DNA from: Amblyomma americanum
Lineage: Eukaryota > Arthropoda > Arachnida > Ixodida > Ixodidae
Length of the DNA stretch: 64,000 bases
Direction: 5' to 3'
Assembly: GCF_052857255.1 (NCBI RefSeq)
Contig: NC_135500.1
Location: 100,711,394-100,775,393 of the forward strand
Positions 11,096 to 21,718 of this stretch are shown piece by piece. A program made the position numbers and the translations under genes. The notes beneath the pieces were generated by a model, which made no database searches, had not been told where the DNA came from, and was given only the letters and a program-made list of their open reading frames with translations. How positions within the stretch are numbered: position 1 is the stretch's first letter; every line of letters begins with the position of its first letter.

Positions 11096-13029
11096 CGTAG
11101 AGCTATGATGTTCATAACGATAAGCCCATGGGCCGCCACGCAGCGGCTGTAGTTTCGCTTCACAGGCTGGACGGAACAGCATTCTGGTTTAGCCGCGAGC
11201 AATGATGTTCATAACAATAAGCCCATGGGCCGCCACGCAGCGGCTGTAGTTTCGCTTCACACGCTGGACGGAACAGCATTCTGGTTTAGCCGCGTGCAAT
11301 GATGTTCATAACAATAAGCACATGGGCCGCCACGCAGCGGCTGTAGTTTCGCTTCACAGGCTGGACGGAACAGCATTCTGGTTTAGCCGCGTGCAATGAT
11401 GTTCATAACGATAAGCCCATGGGCCGCCACGCAGCGGCTGTAGTTTCGCTTCACAGGCTGGACGGAACAGCATTCTGGTTTAGCCGCGAGCAATGATGTT
11501 CATAACAATAAGCACATGGGCCGCCACGCAGCGGCTGTAGTTCGCTTCACAGGCTGGACGGAACAGCATTCTGGTTTAGCCGCGAGCAATGATGTTCATA
11601 ACGATAAGCCCATGGGCCGCCACGCAGCGGCTGTAGTTTCGCTTCACAGGCTGGACGGAACAGCATTCTGGTTTAGCCGCGAGCAATGATGTTCATAACA
11701 ATAAGCCCATGGGCCGCCACGCAGCGGCTGTAGTTTCGCTTCACAGGCTGGACGGAACAGCATTCTGGTTTAGCCGCGAGCAATGATGTTCATAACAATA
11801 AGCACATGGGCCGCCACGCAGCGGCTGTAGTTTCGCTTCACAGGCTGGACGGAACAGCATTCTGGTTTAGCCGCGAGCAATGATGTTCATAACAATAAGC
11901 ACATGGGCCGCCACGCAGCGGCTGTAGTTCGCTTCACAGGCTGGACGGAACAGCATTCTGGTTTAGCCGCGAGCAATGATGTTCATAACGATAAGCCCAT
12001 GGGCCGCCACGCAGCGGCTGTAGTTTCGCTTCACAGGCTGGACGGAACAGCATTCTGGTTTAGCCGCGAGCAATGATGTTCATGACAATAAGCCCATGGG
12101 CCGCCACGCAGCGGCTGTAGTTTCGCTTCACAGGCTGGACGGAACAGCATTCTGGTTTAGCCGCGAGCAATGATGTTCATAACGATAAGCCCATGGGCCG
12201 CCACGCAGCGGCTGTAGTTTCGCTTCACAGCTGGACGGAACAGCATTCTGGTTTAGCCGCGAGCAATGATGTTCATAACAATAAGCCCATGGGCCGCTAC
12301 GCAGCGGCTGTAGTTTCGCTTCACAGGCTGGACGGAACAGAATTCTGATTTAGACGCGAGCAATGATGTTCATAACAATAAGCACATGGGCCGCCACGCA
12401 GCGGCTGTAGTTCGGTTCACAGGCTGGACGGAACAGCATTCTGGTTTAGCCGCGAGCAATGATGTTCATAACGATAAGCCCATGGGCCGCCACGCAGCGG
12501 CTGTAGTTTCACTTCACAGGCTGGACGGAACAGCATTCTGGTTTAGCCGCGAGCAATGATGTTCATAACGATAAGCCCATGGGCCGCCACGCAGCGGCTG
12601 TAGTTCGCTTCACAGGCTGGACGGAACAGCATTCTGGTTTAGCCGCGAGCAATGATGTTCATAACGATAAGCCCATGGGCCGCACGCAGCGGCTGTAGTT
12701 TCGCTTCACAGGCTGGACGGAACAGCATTCTGGTTTAGCCGCGAGCAATGATGTTCATAACAATAAGCCCATGGGCCGCCACGCAGCGGCTGTAGTTTCG
12801 CTTCACAGGCTGGGCGGAACAGCATTCTGGTTTAGCCGAGTGCAATGATGTTCATAACAATAAGCACATGGGCCGCCACGCAGCGGCTGTAGTTTCGCTT
12901 CACAGGCTGGACGGAACAGCATTCTGGTTTAGCCGCGTGCAATGATGTTCATAACGATAAGCCCATGGGCCGCCACGCAGCGGCTGTAGTTCGCTTCACA
13001 GGCTGGACGGAACAGCATTCTGGTTTAGC
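11096..13029 (+). repeat. 20-monomer HOR unit (1,934 bp), copy 2
   Basis: Tandem copy of 9,162-11,095: ATGACAATAAG near 12,082, deletion monomer near 12,230 and GAATTC at 12,340, all at +1,934. It has its own change CACACGCTGG at 11,261, which is shared with 18,590 and 22,357, so this copy rather than copy 1 is closest to those blocks. A 1-bp deletion (GGGCCGCACG near 12,681) is private to it. Confidence 0.87.
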
Positions 13030-13727
13030 CGCGAGCAATGATGTTCATAACGATAAGCCCATGGGCCGCCACGCAGCGGCTGTAGTTTCGCTTCACAGGT
13101 TGGACGGAACAGTATTCTGGTTTAGCCGCGAGCAATGATGTTCATAACAATAAGCCCATGGGCCGCCACGCAGCGGCTGTAGTTTCGCTTCACAGGCTGG
13201 ACGGAATAGCATTCTGGTTTAGCCGCGTGCAATGATGTTCATAACAATAAGCACATGGGCCGGCACGCAGCGGCTGTAGTTTCGCTTAACAGGCTGGAGG
13301 GAACAGCATTCTGGTTTAGACGCGAGCAATGATGTTCATAACAATAAGCACATGGGCCGCCACGCAGCGGCTGTAGTTCGCTTCACAGGCTGGACGGAAC
13401 AGCATTCTGGTTTAGCCGCGAGCAATGATGTTCATAACGATAAGCCCATGGGCCGCCACGCAGCGGCTGCAGTTTCACTTCACAGGCTGGACGGAACAGC
13501 ATTCTGGTTTAGCCGCGAGCAATGATGTTCATAACATTAAGCCCATGGGCCGCCACGCAGCGGCTGTAGTTTTGCTTCACAGGCTGGACGGAACAGCATT
13601 CTGGTTTAGCCGCGAGCAATGATGTTCATAACGATAAGCACATGGGTGCTACGCAGCGGCTGTAGTTCGCTTCACAGGCTGGAAGGAACAGCATTCTGGT
13701 TTATCCGCGAGCAATGATGTTCATAAC
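13030..13727 (+). repeat. Transition monomers with TTGGACGG, GGCACG and TTTTGC variants
   Basis: Variant monomers between the 20-monomer block and the divergent island: CAGGTTGGACGG, ACAGTATTC, CCGGCACGC (13,261), CTTAACAGG/GGAGGGAAC and TAGTTTTGC (13,570), then a TGCTACG monomer. The run recurs at +11,001 (CGGCACG at 24,262, TTTTGC at 24,571) and partly at +7,330 (20,591), where about three monomers are missing before the TGCTACG monomer (offset there +7,040). TTTTGC also recurs at 59,299. Confidence 0.82.
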
Positions 13728-15253
13728 AATAAGCCCACGGGCCGCCACGCAGCGGCTGTAGTTCGCTTCACAGGCTGTACGAAACAGCATCCTGGTTTAT
13801 CTTCGAGCAATGATGTTCATAACAATAAGCGCATTGGCCGCCACGCAGCTGCTGTAGTTCGCTTCACAGGCTGTACGAAACAGCATCCTGGTTTATCTTC
13901 GAGCAATGATGTTCATAACAATAAGCGCATTGGCCGCCACGCAGCGGCTGTAGTTCGCTTCACAGGCTGTACGAAACAGCATTCTGGTTTTTCCGCGAGC
14001 AATGATGTTCATAACAATAAGCCCATGGGCCGCCACGCTGCGGCTGTAGTTTCGCTTCACAGGCTGGACGGAACAGCATTCTGGTTTAGCCGCGAGCAAT
14101 GATGTTCATAACAATAAGCCCATGGGCCGCCACGCTGCGGCTGTAGTTTCGCTTCACATTCTGGACGGAACAGCATTCTGCTTTATGCGTGAGCAATGAT
14201 GTTGATAACAATAAGCGCATTGGCCACCACGCAGCTGCTGTAGTTCGCCTCACAGGCTGGACGGAAGAGCATTCTTGTTTAGACGCGAGCAATGATGTCT
14301 ATAACAATAAGCACATGGGCCGCCACGCAGCGGCTGTAGTTCGCCTCACAGGCTGGACGGAAGAGCATTCTGGTTTAGACGCGAGCAATGATGTCCATAA
14401 CAATAAGCACATGGGCCGCCACGCAGCGGCTTTAGTTCGCTTCACAGGCTTGACGAAACAGCATTTTGGTTTAGCCGCGAGCAATGATGTTCATATCAAT
14501 AAGCGCATTGTGCACCACGCAGCAGCTGTAGTTTGCCTCACAGGCTGGACGGAAGAGCATTCTGGTTTAGACGCGAGCAATGATGTTCATAACAATAAGC
14601 CCATGGGCCGCCACGCAGCGGCTGTAGTTCGCTTCACAGGCTTGACGAAACAGCATTTTGGTTTAGCCGCGAGCAATGATGTTCATATCAATAAGCGCAT
14701 TGTCCACCACGCAGCAGCTGTAGTTTGCCTCACAGGCTGGACGGAAGAGCATCCTGGTTTAGACGCGATCCATGATGTTCATAATAAGCACATGGGCCGC
14801 CACACAGCGGCTGTAGTTCGCTTCACAGGCTGGACGGAACAGCATTCTGGTTTAGCCGCGAGCAATGATGTTCATATCAATAAGCGCATTGTCCACCACG
14901 CAGCAGCAGTAGTTTGCCTCACAGGATGGATGGAAGAGCATTCTGGTTTTGACGCGAGCAATGATGTTCATAACAATAAGCACATGGGCCGCCACGCAGC
15001 GGCTGTAGTTCGCTTCACAGGCTGGACGGAACAGCATTCTGGTTTAGCCGCGAGCAATGATGTCCATAACAATAAGCACATGGGCCGCCACGCAGCGGCT
15101 GTAGTTCGCTTCACAGGCTGGACGGAACAACATTCTGGTTTAGCCGCGAGCAATGATGTTCATAACAATAAGCCCATGGGCCGTCACGCAGCAGCTGTAG
15201 TTTCGCTTCACAGGCTGGACGGAACAGCATTCTGGTCTAGCCGCGAGCAATGA
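13728..15253 (+). repeat. Divergent-monomer island, full version A
   Basis: A cluster of monomers well away from the bulk consensus, nearly all in the 96-bp phase. Marks in order: GCCCACGGGCC with CTGTACGAAACAG and TTTATCTTCGAGC; GCGCATTGGCC; CACGCTGCGG; CACATTCTGG (14,155) with TTTATGCGTGAGC and GTTGATAAC; then repeated ATATCAATAAGCGCATTG units with TTTGCCTCAC and GAAGAGC. The order recurs at 24,727-26,161 (offset +11,001, then +10,905 because one extra CTGTACG monomer sits here, then +10,908 because of a 3-bp deletion near 14,782 here). Because islands are copied as blocks, their monomers have escaped homogenisation with neighbours. Confidence 0.88.
14189..15253 (+). other. 354-codon open frame of 32-residue repeats inside the island (coding status doubtful)
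   Basis: About eleven consecutive 96-bp monomers give an uninterrupted frame. The extended frame opens with GTG at 14,189; the first in-frame ATG is at 14,315 (codon 43). Each 32-residue unit has the pattern HAAAVV, then TGWTE, HSGL and ASNDVHNNK. Divergent units read HINKRIVHH, VVCLTGWTEEHSGLD or RLTGWTEEHSC. A 3-bp deletion near 14,782 keeps the frame. The frame ends in a 97-bp monomer at the ending shared by every such frame in the array, SLHRLDGTAFWSSREQ. There is no signal peptide, membrane segment or known domain that I recognise. Closely related frames lie at 25,094-26,161 and 28,366-29,433. Most likely this is a satellite by-product; translation cannot be excluded from sequence alone. 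Confidence 0.5.
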
Positions 15254-17160
15254 CGTTCATAACGATAAGCACATGGGTGCTACGCAGCGGCTGTAGTTCG
15301 TTTCACAGGCTGGACGGAACAGCATTCTGGTTTAGCCACGAGCAATGATGTTCATAACAATAAGCACATGGGTGCTACGCAGCGGCATTAGTTCGCTTCA
15401 CAGGCTGGACGGAACAGCATTCTGGTTTAGCCGCGAGCAATGATGTTCATAACAATAAGCCCATAGGCCGCCACGCAGCGGCTGCAGTTTCGCTTCACAG
15501 GCTGGACGGAACAGCATTCTGGTTTAGCCACGAGCAATGATGTTCATAACAATAAGCACATGGGTGCTACGCAGCAGCTGTAGTTCGCTTCACAGGCTGG
15601 ACGGAACAGCATTCTGGTTTAGCCGCGAGCAATGATGTTCATAACAATAAGCACATGGGCCGCCACGCAGCGGCTGTAGTTCGCTTCACAGGCTGGACGG
15701 AACAGCATTCTGGTTTAGCCGCGAGCAATGATGTTCATAAAAATAAGCCCATGGGCCGTCACGCAGCAGCTGCAGTTTCGCTTCACAGGGTGGACGGAAC
15801 AGCATTCTGGTTTAGCCGCGAGCAATGATGTTCATAACAATAAGCACATGGGCCCCCACGCAGCGGTTGTAGTTTCGCTTCACAGGCTGGACGGAACAGC
15901 ATTCTGGTTTAGCCGCGAGCAATGATGTTCATAACAATAAGCACATGGGCCGCCACGCAGCGGCTGTAGTTCGCTTCACAGGCTGGACGGAACAGCATTC
16001 TGGTTTAGCCGTGAGCAATGATGTTCATAACGATAAGCCCATGGGCCGCCACGCAGCGGCTGTAGTTTCACTTCACAGGCTGGACGGAACAGCATTCTGG
16101 TTTAGCCGCGAGCAATGATGTTCATAACGATAAGCCCATGGGCCGCCACGCAGCGGCTGTAGTTCGCTTCACAGGCTGGACGGAACCGCATTCTGGTTTA
16201 GCCGCGAGCAATGATGTTCATAACGATAAGCCCATGGGCCGCCCCGCAGCGGCTGTAGTTTCGCTTCACAGGCTGGACGGAACAGCATTCTGGTGTAGCC
16301 GCGAGCAATGATGTTCATAACAATAAGCACATGGGCCGCCACGCAGCGGCTGTAGTTCGCTTCACAGGCTGGACGGAACAGCATTCTGGTTTAGCCGCGA
16401 GCTATGATGTTCATAACAATAAGCCCATGGGCCGCCACGCAGCGGCTGTAGTTTCGCTTCACAGGCTGGAAGGAACAGCATTCTGGTTTAGCCGCGAGCA
16501 ATGATGTTCATAACAATAAGCCCATGGACCGCCACGCAGCGGCTGTAGTTTCGCTTCACAGGCTGGACGGAACAGCATTCTGGTTTAGCCGCGAGCAATG
16601 ATGTTCATAACAATAAGCACATGGGCCGCCACGCAGCGGCTGTAGTTTCGCTTCACAGGCTGGACGGAACAGCATTCTGGTTTAGCCGCGAGCAATGATG
16701 TTCATAACAATAAGCACATGGGCCGCCACGCAGCGGCTGTAGTTCGCTTCACAGGCTGGACGGAACAGCATTCTGGTTTAGCCGCGAGCAATGATGTTCA
16801 TAACGATAAGCCCATTGGCCGCCACGCAGCGGCTGTAGTTTCGTTTCACAGGCTGGACGGAACAGCATTCTGGTTTAGCCGCGAGCAATGATGTTCATAA
16901 CAATAAGCCAATGGGCCGCCACGCAGCGGCTGTAGTTTCGCTTCACAGGCTGGACGGAACAGCATTCTGGTTTAGCCGCGAGCAATGATGTTCATAACGA
17001 TAAGCCCATGGGCCGCCACGCAGCGGCTGTAGTTTCGCTTCACAGCTGGACGGAACAGCATTCTGGTTTAGCCGCGAGCAATGATGTTCATAACAATAAG
17101 CCCATGGGCCGCTACGCAGCGGCTGTAGTTTCGCTTCACAGGCTGGACGGAACAGCATTC
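15254..17160 (+). repeat. HOR stretch: GCATTAG, AAAAATAAG, GGAAGG, GGACCGCC, deletion monomer
   Basis: Canonical cassette order: TGCTACG monomers, GCATTAG (15,385), the AAAAATAAG cassette (15,728), GTGAGC, GGAAGG, GGACCGCC, GCCAATGGG, then the deletion-monomer pair (16,943). It matches 26,162-28,066 at +10,908. Copy-specific changes include GGGCCCCCACG in the cassette's second monomer (also at 26,760), ATAGGCC near 15,463, GGAACCGC near 16,186 and CCGCCCCGC near 16,242. GGTGTAGCC near 16,290 is shared with 27,199. Confidence 0.85.
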
Positions 17161-20100
17161 TGGTTTAGCCGCGAGCAATGATGTTCATAACAATAAGCAC
17201 ATGGGCCGCCACGCAGCGGCTGTAGTTTCGCTTCACAGGCTGGACGGAACAGCATTCTGGTTTAGCCGCGAGCAATGATGTTCATAACAATAAGCACATG
17301 GGCCGCCACGCAGCGGCTGTAGTTCGCTTCACAGGCTGGACGGAACAGCATTCTGGTTTAGCCGCGAGCAATGATGTTCATAACGATAAGCCCATGGGCC
17401 GCCACGCAGCGGCTGTAGTTTCGCTTCACAGGCTGGACGGAACAGAATTCTGGTTTAGCCGCGAGCAATGATGTTCATGACAATAAGCCCATGGGCCGCC
17501 ACGCAGCGGCTGTAGTTTCGCTTCACAGGCTGGACGGAACAGCATTCTGGTTTAGCCGCGAGCAATGATGTTCATAACGATAAGCCCATGGGCCGCCACG
17601 CAGCGGCTGTAGTTTCGCTTCACAGCTGGACGGAACAGCATTCTGGTTTAGCCGCGAGCAATGATGTTCATAACAATAAGCCCATGGGCCGCTACGCAGC
17701 GGCTGTAGTTTCGCTTCACAGGCTGGACGGAACAGAATTCTGATTTAGACGCGAGCAATGATGTTCATAACAATAAGCACATGGGCCGCCACGCAGCGGC
17801 TGTAGTTCGCTTCACAGGCTGGACGGAACAGCATTCTGGTTTAGCCGCGAGCAATGATGTTCATAACGATAAGCCCATGGGCCGCCACGCAGCGGCTGTA
17901 GTTTCACTTCACAGGCTGGACGGAACAGCATTCTGGTTTAGCCGCGAGCAATGATGTTCATAACGATAAGCCCATGGGCCGCCACGCAGCGGCTGTAGTT
18001 CGCTTCACAGGCTGGACGGAACAGCATTCTGGTTTAGCCGCGAGCAATGATGTTCATAACGATAAGCCCATGGGCCGCCACGCAGCGGCTGTAGTTTCGC
18101 TTCACAGGCTGGACGGAACAGCATTCTGGTTTAGCCGCGAGCAATGATGTTCATAACAATAAGCCCATGGGCCGCCACGCAGCGGCTGTAGTTTCGCTTC
18201 ACAGGCTGGACGGAACAGCATTCTGGTTTAGCCGAGTGCAATGATGTTCATAACAATAAGCACATGGGCCGCCACGCAGCGGCTGTAGTTTCGCTTCACA
18301 GGCTGGACGGAACAGCATTCTGGTTTAGCCGCGTGCAATGATGTTCATAACGATAAGCCCATGGGCCGCCACGCAGCGGCTGTAGTTCGCTTCACAGGCT
18401 GGACGGAACAGCATTCTGGTTTAGCGTAGAGCTATGATGTTCATAACGATAAGCCCATGGGCCGCCACGCAGCGGCTGTAGTTTCGCTTCACAGGCTGGA
18501 CGGAACAGCATTCTGGTTTAGCCGCGAGCAATGATGTTCATAACAATAAGCCCATGGGCCGCCACGCAGCGGCTGTAGTTTCGCTTCACACGCTGGACGG
18601 AACAGCATTCTGGTTTAGCCGCGTGCAATGATGTTCATAACAATAAGCACATGGGCCGCCACGCAGCGGCTGTAGTTTCGCTTCACAGGCTGGACGGAAC
18701 AGCATTCTGGTTTAGCCGCGTGCAATGATGTTCATAACGATAAGCCCATGGGCCGCCACGCAGCGGCTGTAGTTTCGCTTCACAGGCTGGACGGAACAGC
18801 ATTCTGGTTTAGCCGCGAGCAATGATGTTCATAACAATAAGCACATGGGCCGCCACGCAGCGGCTGTAGTTCGCTTCACAGGCTGGACGGAACAGCATTC
18901 TGGTTTAGCCGCGAGCAATGATGTTCATAACGATAAGCCCATGGGCCGCCACGCAGCGGCTGTAGTTTCGCTTCACAGGCTGGACGGAACAGCATTCTGG
19001 TTTAGCCGCGAGCAATGATGTTCATAACAATAAGCCCATGGGCCGCCACGCAGCGGCTGTAGTTTCGCTTCACAGGCTGGACGGAACAGCATTCTGGTTT
19101 AGCCGCGAGCAATGATGTTCATAACAATAAGCACATGGGCCGCCACGCAGCGGCTGTAGTTTCGCTTCACAGGCTGGACGGAACAGCATTCTGGTTTAGC
19201 CGCGAGCAATGATGTTCATAACAATAAGCACATGGGCCGCCACGCAGCGGCTGTAGTTCGCTTCACAGGCTGGACGGAACAGCATTCTGGTTTAGCCGCG
19301 AGCAATGATGTTCATAACGATAAGCCCATGGGCCGCCACGCAGCGGCTGTAGTTTCGCTTCACAGGCTGGACGGAACAGCATTCTGGTTTAGCCGCGAGC
19401 AATGATGTTCATGACAATAAGCCCATGGGCCGCCACGCAGCGGCTGTAGTTTCGCTTCACAGGCTGGACGGAACAGCATTCTGGTTTAGCCGCGAGCAAT
19501 GATGTTCATAACGATAAGCCCATGGGCCGCCACGCAGCGGCTGTAGTTTCGCTTCACAGCTGGACGGAACAGCATTCTGGTTTAGCCGCGAGCAATGATG
19601 TTCATAACAATAAGCCCATGGGCCGCTACGCAGCGGCTGTAGTTTCGCTTCACAGGCTGGACGGAACAGAATTCTGATTTAGACGCGAGCAATGATGTTC
19701 ATAACAATAAGCACATGGGCCGCCACGCAGCGGCTGTAGTTCGCTTCACAGGCTGGACGGAACAGCATTCTGGTTTAGCCGCGAGCAATGATGTTCATAA
19801 CGATAAGCCCATGGGCCGCCACGCAGCGGCTGTAGTTTCACTTCACAGGCTGGACGGAACAGCATTCTGGTTTAGCCGCGAGCAATGATGTTCATAACGA
19901 TAAGCCCATGGGCCGCCACGCAGCGGCTGTAGTTCGCTTCACAGGCTGGACGGAACAGCATTCTGGTTTAGCCGCGAGCAATGATGTTCATAACGATAAG
20001 CCCATGGGCCGCCACGCAGCGGCTGTAGTTTCGCTTCACAGGATGGACGGAACAGCATTCTGGTTTAGCCGCGAGCAATGATGTTCATAACAATAAGCCC

Positions 20101-20660
20101 ATGGGCCGCCACGCAGCGGCTGTAGTTTCGCTTCACAGGCTGGACGGAACAGCATTCTGGTTTAGCCGAGTGCAATGATGTTCATAACAATAAGCACATG
20201 GGCCGCCACGCAGCGGCTGTAGTTTCGCTTCACAGGCTGGACGGAACAGCATTCTGGTTTAGCCGCGTGCAATGATGTTCATAACGATAAGCCCATGGGC
20301 CGCCACGCAGCGGCTGTAGTTCGCTTCACAGGCTGGACGGAACAGCATTCTGGTTTAGCCGCGAGCAATGATGTTCATAACGATAAGCCCATGGGCCGCC
20401 ACGCAGCGGCTGTAGTTTCGCTTCACAGGCTGGACGGAACAGTATTCTGGTTTAGCCGCGAGCAATGATGTTCATAACAATAAGCCCATGGGCCGCCACG
20501 CAGCGGCTGTAGTTTCGCTTCACAGGCTGGACGGAATAGTATTCTGGTTTAGCCGCGTGCAATGATGTTCATAACAATAAGCACATGGGCCGGCACGCAG
20601 CGGCTGTAGTTTCGCTTAACAGGCTGGAGGGAACAGCATTCTGGTTTAGCCGCGAGCAAT
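17115..20660 (+). repeat. Second copy of the 20-monomer block (+7,329)
   Basis: It matches about 9,786-13,330 at +7,329: GAATTCTGATTT at 17,735 and 19,669, CGTAGAGCT at 18,425, ACGCTGG at 18,590. The offset becomes +7,330 after the 1-bp deletion near 12,681. The internal 1,934-bp spacing is kept, so the duplicated pair was copied as a unit. A further GAATTC at 17,445 (CAGAATTCTGGTTT) is private to this copy. Similarity to the first copy ends near 20,650. Confidence 0.88.
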
Positions 20661-21718
20661 GATGTTCATAACGATAAGCACATGGGTGCTACGCAGCGGC
20701 TGTAGTTCGCTTCACAGGCTGGAAGGAACAGCATTCTGGTTTATCCGCGAGCAATGATGTTCATAACAATAAGCCCACGGGCCGCCACGCAGCGGCTGTA
20801 GTTCGCTTCACAGGCTGTACGAAACAGCATCCTGGTTTATCTTCGAGCAATGATGTTCATAACAATAAGCGCATTGGCCGCCACGCAGCGGCTGTAGTTC
20901 GCTTCACAGGCTGTACGAAACAGCATTCTGGTTTTTCCGCGAGCAATGATGTTCATAACAATAAGCCCATGGGCCGCCACGCTGCGGCTGTAGTTTCGCT
21001 TCACAGGCTAGACGGAACAGCATTCTGGTTTAGCCGCGAGCAATGATGTTCATAACAATAAGCCCATGGGCCGCCACGCTGCGGCTGTAGTTTCGCTTCA
21101 CATTCTGGACGGAACAGCATTCTGCTTTATGCGTGAGCAATGATGTTGATAACAATAAGCGCATTGGCCACCACGCAGCTGCTGTAGTTCGCCTCACAGG
21201 CTGGACGGAAGAGCATTCTTGTTTAGACGCGAGCAATGATGTTCATAACAATAAGCCCACGGGCCGCCACGCAGCGGCTGTAGTTCGCTTCACAGGCTGT
21301 ACGAAACAGCATCCTGGTTTATCTTCGAGCAATGATGTTCATAACAATAAGCGCATTGGCCGCCACGCAGCGGCTGTAGTTCGCTTCACAGGCTGTACGA
21401 AACAGCATTCTGGTTTTTCCGCGAGCAATGATGTTCATAACAATAAGCCCATGGGCCGCCACGCTGCGGCTGTAGTTTCGCTTCACAGGCTGGACGGAAC
21501 AGCATTCTGGTTTAGCCGCGAGAAATGATGTTCATAACAATAAGCCCATGGGCCGCCACGCTGCGGCTGTAGTTTCGCTTCACATTCTGGACGGAACAGC
21601 ATTCTGCTTTATGCGTGAGCAATGATGTTGATAACAATAAGCGCATTGGCCACCACGCAGCTGCTGTAGTTCGCCTCACAGGCTGGACGGAAGAGCATTC
21701 TTGTTTAGACGCGAGCAA
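20661..21718 (+). repeat. Short divergent island with a 482-bp internal duplication
   Basis: It starts like the island at 13,728 (GCCCACGG, CTGTACG, TTTATCTTCGAGC, CGCATTGG, CACGCTGCGG, CACATTCTGG) but the ATATCAATAAG units are absent. Instead the first half is repeated: CACATTCTGG at 21,099 and 21,581, an offset of 482 bp or five monomers. After the second copy the array jumps to ordinary AACGATAAG monomers. It looks like the left part of an island, locally duplicated and joined to the CGTAGAGCT block. Confidence 0.85.
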
